In this document: positions 12,201-20,804 of the stretch, one piece after another
How positions within the stretch are numbered: position 1 is the first letter of the stretch
How the letters are laid out: every line of letters starts with the position of its first letter
Made by a program: the position numbers and the translations under genes
Origin: G963665815 sp942492065
GTDB taxonomy: Bacteria > Cloacimonadota > Cloacimonadia > Cloacimonadales > JAIOQZ01
Direction of reading: 5' to 3'
DNA: 64,000 bases
Assembly (NCBI GenBank): GCA_942492065.1
Contig: CALODV010000008.1
Location: 434,001-498,000 of the forward strand
Notes under the pieces: generated by a model
What the model was told of the DNA's origin: nothing
Databases searched by the model: none
Seen by the model: only the letters and a program-made list of their open reading frames with translations

Positions 12201-13938
12201 TTAAATTGACATCTACTCCGTTTGTAAAGACAATTACCGGTAAGTTTTTACCCGATATATTTTTTTCATAATCTGCAATCTCTTTTGTAACTGCACTTAT
12301 GGCATCAATGTTATTCAGAAATTCTTTGCAGTATTGTTTTTCCAGGTTCAGGAGTTTTGGGCTACTTTTCTCAAATTCTTCAAACTGCTTGGTCTGAAAC
12401 TCTACAATCAGGTTTTTATGGTTTTTTACAAACGAAACAGTGTGTTCATTGGCTAAAGGGTATCTCATATAAATGTAATCAGGCTTCATCTCATCTATGA
12501 GAGAATTAGCAATACTTGCTGAAAGCTGCATTGTCTGCAGGAAATTGGCTTTAGGCATTATCTTGCGGATATCATAGTACTTGAATGGTAAGTCTGCAGG
12601 AAGTTTATCGTCTCCTTTTCCAATAAGCAGTAATTCGGTATTATCATGTATCTTTTTAAAAGCTTTGTATTTATTATGTATTTTCGACAGAATCTGAGGA
12701 TAACTTCCGTTAACAAAGCCGAGGAACAATACTTTTTTACCTGCGGACAGTTTTCTTGATTTTTCTGCAACTGGTTCAGTATGACTCTTTATTGTTAAAC
12801 CACCCAGACCTTTGAACGGTTTTTTACCGATTTGTACAGTTTCATCCTTATAAATATGAAACAGTTTTCTACCATCAAAATCACCTATTTCTTTAAAATG
12901 GGTCAGGCAGGAATTATCAACTATGAACTGAGCAAACTCTTCCGGCTTGTAATTTCTGTATACTCCCTGCATCTGAGGTTCATCTGTTCTGTGTGCCTGA
13001 AGGAACATTTCCTTCATATCCAATCTGTTCAGCATATCGACCAGTTCCTGATGCAGTTCAGGAGTCTTAATGAAATGGTGGAATATGGCAAGAGCAAGAA
13101 CGGTATCAAACTTATTGTGTTTTCTGGTAAAATCAAAAACATTGGCAAAGATTGTGTGATAATTCTGCTCATTAGCTTTTCTGATTTTTTCCAGATAATA
13201 GAATGTGCCTTTTCCGTTTTCTATGGCAAAGCATTCCTTACCGCATTCTTCTTCCAGTTTACTGCACATGTAACCCCAGTGAGTCCCTATATCAAGGACT
13301 GTTTTAGAGGAAGAACTAATATTCTCTTTAATATATGGGAATCTTCCTGCATGCAGAGAAGGGATATCTTTTAAATCCGGGTGTTTCAAGGGAGCATAAA
13401 CAACTCCATTATGTTTAGCTGCATAAGTCAGTACTTTCTCTCTGAAATGATGCCATTCATTGTGACGAACAGTTATTTTGACAGGTATTTCAGGAATATT
13501 AAGGATTTTGGCAAAACAGATTCTATGTCTGCCATTATTAAAAATTATTTCTCCGTCACGACCGATATTGACTGCTGCATAATCTTTATCGGGATTCTGG
13601 ACATAACCATTTTCTTTCATGTTGAGGTAAATCCGTTCCAGACGGATACATCTGCTCAGAAACTGCTCCTCTGTTGTACATCCCCACTTTGTGTCACCGG
13701 AATTTATTTCCTTCATCACACGTTTGAAATACGGTGTTTCTTGCCATGGGATGTCCTCAAGTCTCATTTTGAAGGACCTATAGAAATCAATTCTATCTTC
13801 AAATTTCTGAATTTTCCTGTCCCAGTCTCCATCCAGGACTTCACCCGTGTACTCATTAATCTGGAACTCTTCAACCATAGCATATCTTATAGCATCGGGT
13901 GAAATCATAATTACTTTTGGATCATCTTTTTGCAGCAT
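6247..13938 (-). CDS. Giant multimodular glycan-assembly protein
   Basis: 2563 residues with no frameshift. Modules in order: a ParB/sulfiredoxin-like fold (about 1-160, GRHRICFAKIL); a class I methyltransferase (about 200-345, TVLDIGTHWGYM); a GT4 (about 400-770); a GT2 with VSVVIPYYKQ and LPLDSDD (about 818-1050); a second GT4 with ILFVCHNFPPHKYGGAQ (about 1112-1500); a CDP-glycerol glycerophosphotransferase-like domain (about 1547-1880, GHGTISKG and ISDVSSAFMEF); a weak GT2-like domain (about 1900-2110); and a second glycerophosphotransferase-like domain (about 2215-2560, GHGVLSKG and ISDFSSAIMEF). I infer a polymerase for a phosphate-linked surface glycan, as in TagF-type enzymes. Methyltransferase, glycosyltransferase and phosphotransferase steps on one chain suggest substrate channelling. 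It lies 28 nt after the membrane glycosyltransferase gene. Confidence 0.88.
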   Translation of the reverse strand: MLQKDDPKVIMISPDAIRYAMVEEFQINEYTGEVLDGDWDRKIQKFEDRIDFYRSFKMRLEDIPWQETPYFKRVMKEINSGDTKWGCTTEEQFLSRCIRLERIYLNMKENGYVQNPDKDYAAVNIGRDGEIIFNNGRHRICFAKILNIPEIPVKITVRHNEWHHFREKVLTYAAKHNGVVYAPLKHPDLKDIPSLHAGRFPYIKENISSSSKTVLDIGTHWGYMCSKLEEECGKECFAIENGKGTFYYLEKIRKANEQNYHTIFANVFDFTRKHNKFDTVLALAIFHHFIKTPELHQELVDMLNRLDMKEMFLQAHRTDEPQMQGVYRNYKPEEFAQFIVDNSCLTHFKEIGDFDGRKLFHIYKDETVQIGKKPFKGLGGLTIKSHTEPVAEKSRKLSAGKKVLFLGFVNGSYPQILSKIHNKYKAFKKIHDNTELLLIGKGDDKLPADLPFKYYDIRKIMPKANFLQTMQLSASIANSLIDEMKPDYIYMRYPLANEHTVSFVKNHKNLIVEFQTKQFEEFEKSSPKLLNLEKQYCKEFLNNIDAISAVTKEIADYEKNISGKNLPVIVFTNGVDVNLRPMNESLPEDIIHIAYVSMYTQYWQGIDRILHGVMKSNIKNIKLHFIGNVTDDVKSMINQLNLNDIVELHGVMDEKGIDSILQKCSVGIGAMAVHRKGLKEAAAIKLRDYCSRGIPFVFSGDDPDFSSNLSFVHQYPLNDDPLDFSYIIKLAKNHNNTELRQKIRDYALVNLDWNVKSEKIMSFLYSMESGKAIVDSTDEYSTLRNLDARLKADKGNLEITKQLIAEMLRKKDEKITSGPLVSVVIPYYKQPETIVETLLSVYNQSYRNFEVILVNDGDTKEVEDVVNNNAQLFPDLNLKYFRKENEGLAATRNFGISKAEGKYVLPLDSDDMLATDFLKETVSYLEHNTDKDFVYTETLFYGAKNQIWSFRDYDPDYLKKRNMMTCTTLFRKEVWSRSGGYRTNMKHGYEDWDFWITASENGFKGGNIHLPLFLYRRKKDSMLENRTKYDYIAKSQIVKNHPNIYIQNHPQEETLLKEKIGLIPEALQKKPSGEEPEQNRNSFSYPDMNNIKRELSAIRYTQQITGTSYSKPRILFVCHNFPPHKYGGAQLYAMHLAKKINELGIADVEILYPLFRGEIRQFGLIETEFEGLKVFQLAKDFSKGFELAVRHPYVEKVFDKFLSMRHYDAIHFHGLGQLTPVAIEVAYKKGIRTAMTFHEHWFLCFFWFLMTTDDSVICSGPDSIDKCTMCVLNKFKKLPQDRKNFTEVREFIASRFEYYKEMFDLLDYKFAPSQYLIDKFEEYSFKGIQVNNLGMEPMKFVEKKQHSGIRFGIIGQISPRKGTDILIEAFKNLRRSENDELHIHGKCYFDKYLEHIKQMVNSTPGVEYKGAYVPEELPHILSEIDVLVVPSLWENYPLVVQEAFLCKVPVITSNTGGFPEVVKHGTNGLLFKAGSYIDLAEKMQYILDNPHKVLEFSNNIKPVKTLTEDAEYYTSLYKNKIERCNDTKFSAAHINCISSEKRELKNLTVQFYMQKSVHWPIYENLYEHVKQQPEVDKIVFCIPRLTEVVNSGYYDEISRLIDKVDEVVMHPADADADVTFIASTVQGKVLNCGKVVSIGHGTISKGFFFSDNVWVHRENWVDLLCVPGNYAYQLYKKILSTNIAATGMPKLDSAFNKEYDKSYLCRKYNLDPNKKIVLYAPTFNRRLSSVFDFAERFHELNNMGCYFLVKLHGSTYSRMFSHFRALGSRLSNIIFVEESNLAYLLAGSDIMISDVSSAFMEFMALDKPVILYNNPERFQYHGFHETDIEWAWRDLGTQINSFDELLRILPGILRNGDGKSAIRNKYAYELLADLEGNASKKVWDAVKEVIPYESRVNVNLQSFVIVVTDDNWIVTRTQIQYCDKYFRVPMEIVVVQNGLSEEVKKSMKYLIDFHEYLNFHVVDLEQTSWHIAFEAGVEKATGEIVFTIKENAHLFANFDFVLEKTFRKNPNVNLLTGISTKQDGFNFYEQYIRKEIADRPDHEFAYDVYNHFEGEKTAVLPMTNLPEFFAFRKSAMSTEDVFRSREISIALSLLYHESNMTSIMRYWNQRDRIPPKEVIESALDVLTYYVMPDLAEHIVNEYVKGHVDENLMYKALPHALSGRYYDINYKKYLINVVKNEPIRKTLQSDLDLISRIGGKRKSNTSLKNDFSGKKALFYFFKNVHIPILEPVYRKLKKLHPEIEIGFSIMEYAPQIRAGFTPSEREYIVGMGERVYASPQEFSPDITFIADSIYPLVKGCGKIVNIGHGVLSKGQYYTDTPVARREEEADLVCVPGKFHEDIMRKIISTPVKATGMAKLDPVFSGEITRESVINKYGLPSDKKYILFAPTFNDELSALPYLTDRINEVIPDENTIMIVKLHGSTAEPYKQAVRNLVSRDSRIVFAEADEYDITPFMALADVLISDFSSAIMEFAALDKPVVLFNNPNWRNYKYFNPNDIGFKWRDIGIEVKSVEETKNAVKQCFASPEFKSDIRKKYTDQLFANKYGKSAAEAIINESLALLNN

Positions 13939-13966
13939 TGTTTTCTCCTGTTTTTCCTGTTATTAT

Positions 13967-16126
13967 CTATTTCCTGTGAATATCTTTTAAAAGTGTGTTA
14001 AGGTTATTTCGGGCTTCTTTATATCCCGGATTAATCATCAAAGCAGTCCTGAAACATTTCTCCGAGTTTTTTCTATCACCAATCTGGTTGAAATACACAC
14101 CAAGGTTATTATATGCTTCTCCACAGATAGGGTTAAAAGCGACTGCCTGTTTGAAACAGTCTGCAGCAATGGCTAAGGAACCCTGCATAAAGGCTATTTC
14201 TCCCAACGAAATTAAGTCTCTGAAATCAGTGTATTCCCCGGAAGCACTGTTAAGAAGCTGACCGGCACCATCAATATTACCCTGTTCAATGAGCAATCTG
14301 CCTAATATACTTTGCTTTATTGCCTGGTCATCATTATTGCTCAGTTGAGCATGAATGTATTCGATTTTCTGATCGAGACTCATTTTTTCAGTGTCATTGT
14401 AGTACTTGAGCTCAAAATCATGTATATCTATATTTTCCAGTTTACTGATCAGTATTTTTTTTTCTTCCTGGACACGACATTTAGACAGCTCAGAATGAAG
14501 AATCTGCTTGTAGGGAGCATCTTGTCTTTCCATAAGGTGGAATTGATGCACTCTCTTTTTCTTGTCAGCGAATTTGAATGTTTTGATCACTTTGTATGGT
14601 GCTTTCACATAGATCTGGATTCTATCGGGATCCCACCTGTCCTTGATGTTATAGTCAAATATCTGAATATATTTAGGAGCAGTTTTGATGTGGAATGCTC
14701 TTGTAAGTAATTTTTCATTTATAATCCTGTTATTAGGGAACATGAATGGGTATAATGCCATATGGGCATTTCGTTCTGCATAAATGTATATATTGGAATA
14801 GTTACCCCATACCAGCAGATTGTCCTCAGGCTTGGATATACTTTTAATGAAATGTCCTATTTCTCTACTCAATCTAAATAGATTCTGGATATCATCAATA
14901 TAATCATTCAGTTTAGATCTGTTTTCTTTTTTCAAACCTGAAACAACAGGTATAAGTGCTTTCAAAAGTGCATACAACAGAATAAAGCCAATAAGGATTC
15001 CTTCCAGAGTGTTGAATTCAATTTTAGTAAGCAGATAACCTGTTATCATTGAAACTGGCATCCACAGAGTATTTATTTTGGGTCTGAAATAGTTCTTCTG
15101 GATCATGATTAGAACGAAATTAATTATGAGGATGATAACCAGTAGCATTACATGCTTATTGTAATCCAGAAGCAGACTTAATGATCCTGCTGCTGTTAAA
15201 AGCAGGATAATATCAAATTTGCTCCATACAGGTTTGATCATCTTTCGCAGTGACTTCAGTTCCTTCCCGAATGAATTGCTTATATCCCATTTTCCTTTCG
15301 TGTAAGTACCATAGATAGATATAAGTTTATCAGCAGAATCTCCTTTCTTGATTTTGCAGATACCGCTTTTCTGTAAAACTAGAAGAGTTCCTATTATTAT
15401 AGGATTGAAGAAATTCTTCAGGTAATACTTAATTATTTTTTTTCTATGCGAACTTCTTGATATCGCAATCAGGAGTACCGGTAAAAACATCATAAGTAAA
15501 AGACATCCGGCAAGAGTTCCGATTTCCGAAATCTGGTTTTCTGAAAGGTAGAAAAGAGGAATAAACACTGCGAAACCAATAGATGTTATTTTAATATGTA
15601 ATGACCAGCCTAAAATGATTCCGGCTGCTGCAAAGCTCCAGAGTTCATTTCCTCCCAGGTGAAGTATCAGAATGGCGAGGGTGAGAGGAAAAATAATAAA
15701 CCATTCAGCATAGGTAATATCCGAATAAGTCGTTCTTCCAGCTCCTGTAGCAAGGGAAAAAATTACTCCTGCAGTTATCCCCGCTATATAGCCCTTAAAC
15801 AGATAAAAGCTGGTGACGGCAAGCAGAGAAGAGGTTAGTGCATATGATATCATTTTGAACCTCTGGATGAATTTCTCGTTGTCTGCATTTTTGAAATGAA
15901 ATTTTGAAGCAAGCCAGTCCAGGGTGAAATATCCATGGGGTCTCAACAGATCGAACTCTATGTCTTCCACAAGTTTATCGTAATAGTAAAGTCTTTTTCC
16001 TGTTTTAGAAAATACTGTCTGGTAGAACCAGTTACCGTCATCAACGTAAAGCGGTTTATATTGTTTTCCCCAGTTGAGGATCAATGTTACAAAAAAAATC
16101 GAAATTCCGACTATGGTAGCATCCAT
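13967..16126 (-). CDS. Multi-pass membrane glycosyltransferase (PMT/ArnT-like) with TPR tail
   Basis: 719 residues. The first 400 hold about ten hydrophobic helices, starting with one directly at the N-terminus. An early loop VDDGNWFYQTVFSKTGKRLYYYD has the acidic residues expected of GT-C enzymes that use polyprenyl-phosphate sugars. A soluble part follows, and about residues 590-719 are TPR repeats (GEAYNNLGVYFNQIGDRKNSEKCFRTAL). Enzymes of this kind add a sugar on the periplasmic side. It is the first gene of the leftward glycan operon, with a good promoter 35-70 nt upstream. Exact family (GT39 or GT83) is an inference. Confidence 0.78.
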   Translation of the reverse strand: MDATIVGISIFFVTLILNWGKQYKPLYVDDGNWFYQTVFSKTGKRLYYYDKLVEDIEFDLLRPHGYFTLDWLASKFHFKNADNEKFIQRFKMISYALTSSLLAVTSFYLFKGYIAGITAGVIFSLATGAGRTTYSDITYAEWFIIFPLTLAILILHLGGNELWSFAAAGIILGWSLHIKITSIGFAVFIPLFYLSENQISEIGTLAGCLLLMMFLPVLLIAISRSSHRKKIIKYYLKNFFNPIIIGTLLVLQKSGICKIKKGDSADKLISIYGTYTKGKWDISNSFGKELKSLRKMIKPVWSKFDIILLLTAAGSLSLLLDYNKHVMLLVIILIINFVLIMIQKNYFRPKINTLWMPVSMITGYLLTKIEFNTLEGILIGFILLYALLKALIPVVSGLKKENRSKLNDYIDDIQNLFRLSREIGHFIKSISKPEDNLLVWGNYSNIYIYAERNAHMALYPFMFPNNRIINEKLLTRAFHIKTAPKYIQIFDYNIKDRWDPDRIQIYVKAPYKVIKTFKFADKKKRVHQFHLMERQDAPYKQILHSELSKCRVQEEKKILISKLENIDIHDFELKYYNDTEKMSLDQKIEYIHAQLSNNDDQAIKQSILGRLLIEQGNIDGAGQLLNSASGEYTDFRDLISLGEIAFMQGSLAIAADCFKQAVAFNPICGEAYNNLGVYFNQIGDRKNSEKCFRTALMINPGYKEARNNLNTLLKDIHRK

Positions 16127-16168
16127 GCTTAATTTAACTCCTGTTTGTTAGCGAATTTCCTTAAAACT

Positions 16169-16196
16169 ATAATATAACAAGAAATTTCTGTGCCAA
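16169..16196 (-). promoter_or_regulatory. Sigma70-like promoter of the glycan operon
   Basis: On the minus strand TTGGCA (16196-16191) is followed after 16 nt by TATTAT (16174-16169), which predicts a start near 16162 and a leader of about 35 nt before the membrane glycosyltransferase. This is the only convincing promoter seen for the whole 1-16126 block. Confidence 0.6.
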
Positions 16197-16448
16197 TTAA
16201 ACATTTATTGATAAATGCTGAATAAACAATTTGAAGAATATTAATAAGAAACTGTGATAAAGTAAATAACGAATATAAATATAATGCAGAACTTTAATGT
16301 ATGAATTCTTCTCAATTATGCGAAAAGGAAAAAAATTCCCTCTGTAATTATCCAGTAAATTTCCTTTAGTTAATAGAGTTAAATAAATATCTGGACTTAA
16401 ATGAAAATTTTTTATAGTTTTGGACAATTAATAATACGGAGAAAAACC
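16197..16448. other. AT-rich divergent intergenic region
   Basis: Together with the promoter just described this is a 322-nt gap between two divergent genes. It is very AT-rich. I see no terminator and no small gene with a plausible ribosome binding site. A promoter for the SGNH lipoprotein must lie here (TATAGT at 16413-16418 is a possible -10), but no clear -35 element is present. Confidence 0.45.
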
Positions 16449-17525
16449 ATGAGAAAATACATACAAATAGTATACATCCTTATACTGCTTCTAATGATTG
16501 GCTGTTCAGATAACAATCCTTCCAGGGATACAGGAACTGAAGGTGGAAACATACCACTCAATATTTCTCTTGAACAACCGCTGACTCATGGGTATGATAT
16601 AGACAGTGTTTATGTTACAATCCACAGAAATAGTTTTTTCGATTCTATGAATCTTGAAATCGAAGAGACACTTGCTCACGGAATTTTCGAGGACCTTTTA
16701 CACGGGACATACGAAGTTAATGTATACATTTATGAAGATACAATTCTTATTGCTCGAGGAAGCGGTACCGCAGAAGTATTGGCTGGACAGACAACTGAAC
16801 TGAGGCTTACAGTTGAATATGAACCGGGAAATCTTGTTGTAATAGTTGATTGGAATGAACCTGTTGAAATTCCCCAAAGGATTCTATTTCTTGGTAACAG
16901 TTATACCTATACAAACGGTGGAATAAATACTCATGTTCTTAGTATGATTCAGGAGTTGTATCCGACTGAAGAAGTTGTTGTGGATGCAATTACCGGTGGA
17001 GGTATGACTCTTCAAGGTCATTTTAATACTCAATCAACCATAAACAGCATTACATCAGGAAATTATGACTGTGTGATTTTGCAGGAGCAGAGTCAACGTC
17101 CGGTACTTGAAACAGATATGTTTTACGAGTATGCTACCAGACTGGATTCCGTAATTGCAGAGAGTGGTGCTGAAACAGCATTCTTTATGACCTGGGCTAG
17201 AGAATACGATCCACCTATGATAAATGGGCTTGATAATGCTTATAGTCATATTGCCGACTCTCTTGATGCTATATTGATTCCTGTCGGTAGAGCTTTCTCT
17301 TACACTGTTGAAAACCATCCTGAATACGATCTCTATATCGCAGATGGTTCACACCCGAGTCAGCAAGGGACTTATCTGGCGTCATGTATGTTTCTTGGTA
17401 AACTGTGCTCAGTGAACCCGATGGAGAGCACATATACGATGAACGGAACTCTCTCGGACAGTGTATGTGCTGACTTGAGAAGTATAGCTGACAATGTTCT
17501 TGGGCAGATGGAACGTGAAGAGTAG
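16449..17525 (+). CDS. SGNH/GDSL-type hydrolase lipoprotein
   Basis: 358 residues. I use the ATG at 16449 because CGGAG lies 7 nt upstream and the protein then opens with a proper lipoprotein signal (LLLMIGC, Cys lipidated). Residues about 25-135 look like a beta-sandwich domain of secreted lipoproteins. The C-terminal part is an SGNH hydrolase of the DUF4886 kind: RILFLGNSYTYTNGG (catalytic Ser in GNS), a GGGMTLQ block, ILQEQSQRP, and ADGSHPSQQGTYL carrying the Asp/His pair. It should be an esterase or deacetylase in the periplasm or on the surface. It starts a plus-strand gene run next to the glycan operon, so acting on glycan acyl groups is plausible but not shown. Confidence 0.83.
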   Translation: MRKYIQIVYILILLLMIGCSDNNPSRDTGTEGGNIPLNISLEQPLTHGYDIDSVYVTIHRNSFFDSMNLEIEETLAHGIFEDLLHGTYEVNVYIYEDTILIARGSGTAEVLAGQTTELRLTVEYEPGNLVVIVDWNEPVEIPQRILFLGNSYTYTNGGINTHVLSMIQELYPTEEVVVDAITGGGMTLQGHFNTQSTINSITSGNYDCVILQEQSQRPVLETDMFYEYATRLDSVIAESGAETAFFMTWAREYDPPMINGLDNAYSHIADSLDAILIPVGRAFSYTVENHPEYDLYIADGSHPSQQGTYLASCMFLGKLCSVNPMESTYTMNGTLSDSVCADLRSIADNVLGQMEREE

Positions 17526-17545
17526 AAAAAATTAAAGGATAATAA

Positions 17546-18799
17546 ATGCTCAATGACTTTCAAAAAGAAGTATTAGCTGATAATGGTATGAAAAAAGCTG
17601 TTATAACTATCATTGTTGTACTGGCTCTGGTTTTCATAGTATTACCGGTTATTTTTGTTTCAGCAGCAATGCTTACAAAAGGAAATATTACAATCGAAAA
17701 TAATGGTAAGATACTTTTTAAATATGATTCAGAGAATAAAAAATTCATCATAAATGAAGAAATAACCTACGATCTGGATGGAATAGACGGACCTTACATC
17801 ATCGGTGATTCAATATATGTAGTGCACGGCAATAACTCACTCGAGAGGAAATTACTGATTACTGAGGAGATTATTGTAAATGTAGATAATGAAGATAAGG
17901 ATTCGTTTAAAGTCAGACTTGCAGATTCTTTGATGAATCAGAAATCTGTCTGCATAATGCCGGAAAAACTGATTGCTGTTTCTGATATTGAGGGGAATTT
18001 CAATGCATTGTCATCGTTTCTGATGAGTAACAAAGTGATAGATGAAGACTATAACTGGTCTTACGGAAAAGGCTCACTGGTACTCAACGGTGATATGGTT
18101 GATAGAGGTAATAATGTTATGTCTGTGTTATGGCTTATTTATAAACTGGAATATCAGTCAGAAAGAGCTGGAGGAAAAGTACATTTCATTCTGGGTAATC
18201 ACGATGTGATGAACATTCAGGGGAAGTTCAGATATGCCAGAGATAAATATAGAAAACTGGCAGCCCTAATTGGTACTCACGAATATGAAAGAGATAATTA
18301 CAAAGAGCTGTTCTCAGAGAAAAGTCATCTCGGGAGATGGCTCAGATCAAAAAATGTCATTGAGAAGATAGGGGATTATATATTTGTGCACGCCGGATTA
18401 AGCAAAGAGCTCATTGACCTTAATATGAGCTTGGACGAGATAAACTCATTCATCAGATATAACTATGACACGGATTTCTCTGAAGATAATAGCACAGCCA
18501 AAACACTACTCAGTAGAATGGGACCTTTGTGGTATAGAGGTTTAGCTACCGATTACAAGTATTACAAAAAAATAGAGTCTCCTATTCTGGATAAAGTTCT
18601 TACTTTCTTCAAGGTCAGCAAAATTGTTATTGGTCACACAGTAATGGATGATATTTCTACCGATTATGATGGAAAAGTGATAAAAATTGATCTTAAACAT
18701 GGGACAACAAAGAGAAGCGGTAAAACAAAAGGACTCTTAATAGAGAATGGAGTAGAGTATATCGTAGATGATATCGGAAATAAAAGAGTACTGAAATAA
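17546..18799 (+). CDS. Membrane-anchored calcineurin-like metallophosphoesterase
   Basis: 417 residues. One N-terminal transmembrane helix (about 17-38) is followed by a beta-rich linker and then a complete phosphoesterase core: SDIEGNF, LNGDMVDRG, ILGNHDVMN, FVHAGLS and VIGHTVMDD, which supply the two-metal site. This set resembles protein-phosphatase-like members of the family. The start at 17546 has AAAGGA 6 nt upstream; the ATG at 17588 has no such site. The membrane anchor would put the enzyme on the outer side of the inner membrane. It lies 20 nt after the SGNH lipoprotein gene, probably in the same transcript. The substrate is unknown. Confidence 0.85.
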   Translation: MLNDFQKEVLADNGMKKAVITIIVVLALVFIVLPVIFVSAAMLTKGNITIENNGKILFKYDSENKKFIINEEITYDLDGIDGPYIIGDSIYVVHGNNSLERKLLITEEIIVNVDNEDKDSFKVRLADSLMNQKSVCIMPEKLIAVSDIEGNFNALSSFLMSNKVIDEDYNWSYGKGSLVLNGDMVDRGNNVMSVLWLIYKLEYQSERAGGKVHFILGNHDVMNIQGKFRYARDKYRKLAALIGTHEYERDNYKELFSEKSHLGRWLRSKNVIEKIGDYIFVHAGLSKELIDLNMSLDEINSFIRYNYDTDFSEDNSTAKTLLSRMGPLWYRGLATDYKYYKKIESPILDKVLTFFKVSKIVIGHTVMDDISTDYDGKVIKIDLKHGTTKRSGKTKGLLIENGVEYIVDDIGNKRVLK

Positions 18800-18808
18800 G
18801 GAGGATAT

Positions 18809-19636
18809 ATGAGGGATTATTCCAGAGAGCTGGAATTTATTCAGACAATCAAAAAATTCGGTGAGGAAGAGTATGGATTGAATTTCAAGGGTGCGTTCGA
18901 GGATGTTGATTTGGGAGAATTCTCTTGCAACTGGGCTTATGCCTGTCCGGTCGATAAGCTGGAATCCGTCTTTAACAATAAACGGCCTTATGAATTTTAT
19001 CCTGATCAAGATAAGGCATGGAAAAGATATATGCAGTTGAAGAATGCCGGAAATGATTCATATTTCTATCATGCAGAAGCTCATGGGGGAGGAAACTGCC
19101 CGATTACCAGAGATATGCTGGAGGCTTCCGGAGCAAGACAATGCTATGTCATCATCCATGAAGCCTGGCATACAACATCCAAGGCTGAGAAACTCGAACA
19201 TCCCTATCCTTTTGAGGAATCTTCGGGAAGAGTTATAGGTTTGTTTGGCGGTATAGAATTGGCTGAGAAGCTGAATGATAGTAATTTATTGGAAGCAACA
19301 GTGAATCAGGAAGCTGCCTGGTCAATGTTTGCGGATTTTGTTAATAAGGTCTGGGATGAGCTGCAGGAATTCTACAGCAGTAATCCTGCAATGGAAGCGA
19401 TAAAGCTCAAAAAGGCAGAGTTTAATAAGCGTGGAGCTGAATTAGCGGCAGAACTCCCTGATTCCTGGGAGAAAATGGAGCTTAGCAAAGAGATCAATAA
19501 TGCGTTTATTCTGCGTTATCACGATTATACAGTATACTATCCCCATGCAAAGCGAATATACAATATGTATGGTAACCTCGCAGAGACTATCAGGCATTAC
19601 AAAACACATGATTTTGGAGAAATGATAGGTGAGTGA
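18809..19636 (+). CDS. HExxH protein, putative zinc metallopeptidase
   Basis: 275 residues, preceded by a strong AAGGAGG site. The key feature is VIIHEAWHTT at about residue 112, a textbook zincin motif (His-Glu-x-x-His with a hydrophobic lead). It is followed 16 residues later by FEESSGRVIGLFGG, where an acidic residue could be the third zinc ligand. There is no signal peptide and no transmembrane helix. It may relate to predicted aminopeptidase families, but I do not recognise it with certainty. The gene lies 9 nt after the phosphoesterase gene, so the two are probably co-transcribed. Confidence 0.6.
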   Translation: MRDYSRELEFIQTIKKFGEEEYGLNFKGAFEDVDLGEFSCNWAYACPVDKLESVFNNKRPYEFYPDQDKAWKRYMQLKNAGNDSYFYHAEAHGGGNCPITRDMLEASGARQCYVIIHEAWHTTSKAEKLEHPYPFEESSGRVIGLFGGIELAEKLNDSNLLEATVNQEAAWSMFADFVNKVWDELQEFYSSNPAMEAIKLKKAEFNKRGAELAAELPDSWEKMELSKEINNAFILRYHDYTVYYPHAKRIYNMYGNLAETIRHYKTHDFGEMIGE

Positions 19637-19773
19637 TTCTTTCCTTTATGTTGTAACATTATATCTGAAATCATGTTTATAGAATGCTTACACTTGGTTG
19701 CTTAATAGTAAAACTTCATTTTTAAAATCGTACACTTGATATGAATATAACTTAATGAAGAATAGGAACACCT

Positions 19774-20706
19774 ATGTCAAACTACAATGAAATAATAAAC
19801 TGGTTACTGGAAGGAGACATTTCTATCCGGTACCAGACTGAGAAGTATCTGCTGAAATCCACCATGGAAAAACTTGATAGTCTCCAAAGGAGGATTTCTT
19901 CCGAAGGTTGGGGCAAGGCATTTCTGGAACTCAGAGACCCTGAAACTGGTAAGTGGGGAGGAGGCTGGTATACACCAAAGTGGCGTTCAACCCACTATAC
20001 AATGCTGGAACTGAGAGATATCGAGATTCACCCGGAGACACCTGAATACAGAGAAAGTGCGGTAAAACTACTCAATGCGTTGTGGTACAACAAAGGTATG
20101 GGAAGCAAAGACAGAATGCTGGATATGTGTATTTCCGGGATGTTGCTTAGAATATGCTGCTATTGCAATACAGAATCCGAAAAGATAAATGAGATTGTCG
20201 ACTACATTATAGATAAGCATTTTCAGGATGGTGGTTGGAATTGTAAGTGGCGTACTGGAGCTATTCACAGCTCCATGCATACAACAATCAGTGTTCTCGA
20301 AGGTATTCATGAATATCTTGTAAATGGTTACACATACAGATCAGATGAGTTAATAATTCTCAGGGATCAGGCACATGAGTTTCTTCTGATGCATAGACTG
20401 TACAAATCGGATAAAACCGGTAAGGATATCAAGAGTAGTTTCAAGATGCTGTCGTTCCCTGCTCGCTGGTATTATAATTTCTTGAGGTGTTTGTTCTATT
20501 TCGTGCAAGTCGGTGTGAAGTATGATCCACGTATGGATGATGCCCTTAATCTGCTGCAAACTAAGAGGAAAAAGAATGGACTATGGCCTTTGCAGCATAA
20601 GATAAAGGGAGAAGTACACTTCGATATGGAGCAGACGGGGCATGAGAGCAGATGGAATTCTCTGAGAGCTTTAGTTGTGATGAAGTTCTATAAGCTGCTA
20701 GATTAA
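19774..20706 (+). CDS. Terpenoid-cyclase/prenyltransferase-like alpha-alpha toroid protein
   Basis: 310 residues with no signal peptide. Repeated stretches such as DPETGKWGGGWYTPKW and FQDGGWNCKW, plus NGLWPLQHK, are QW-like repeats found in the alpha-alpha barrel of squalene cyclases and prenyltransferases. At 310 residues it is half the length of a squalene-hopene cyclase and lacks the DxDD catalytic motif. It is probably not a classical cyclase; single-toroid homologues exist with unknown roles. A 137-nt gap without a clear terminator separates it from the HExxH gene. The next gene is a polyprenyl-glycan flippase, which would fit isoprenoid-related work, but that is inference. Confidence 0.62.
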   Translation: MSNYNEIINWLLEGDISIRYQTEKYLLKSTMEKLDSLQRRISSEGWGKAFLELRDPETGKWGGGWYTPKWRSTHYTMLELRDIEIHPETPEYRESAVKLLNALWYNKGMGSKDRMLDMCISGMLLRICCYCNTESEKINEIVDYIIDKHFQDGGWNCKWRTGAIHSSMHTTISVLEGIHEYLVNGYTYRSDELIILRDQAHEFLLMHRLYKSDKTGKDIKSSFKMLSFPARWYYNFLRCLFYFVQVGVKYDPRMDDALNLLQTKRKKNGLWPLQHKIKGEVHFDMEQTGHESRWNSLRALVVMKFYKLLD

Positions 20707-20804
20707 AGATACTCATACTTGATCATAAGTAGCAGGGAAGTTTCATTTGTCTTGACAATAAACACAATGCAATTGATTTAAAACTCAAACACAATAATGG
20801 AGTA

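Noticed and set aside
12832..13902. Long plus-strand frames opposite the giant glycan protein
   Set aside because: They mirror the well-supported minus-strand gene and show no domain.
19774..20706. Calling this gene a squalene-hopene cyclase
   Set aside because: Only half the length and no DxDD motif; toroid-like repeats alone do not support the enzyme name.
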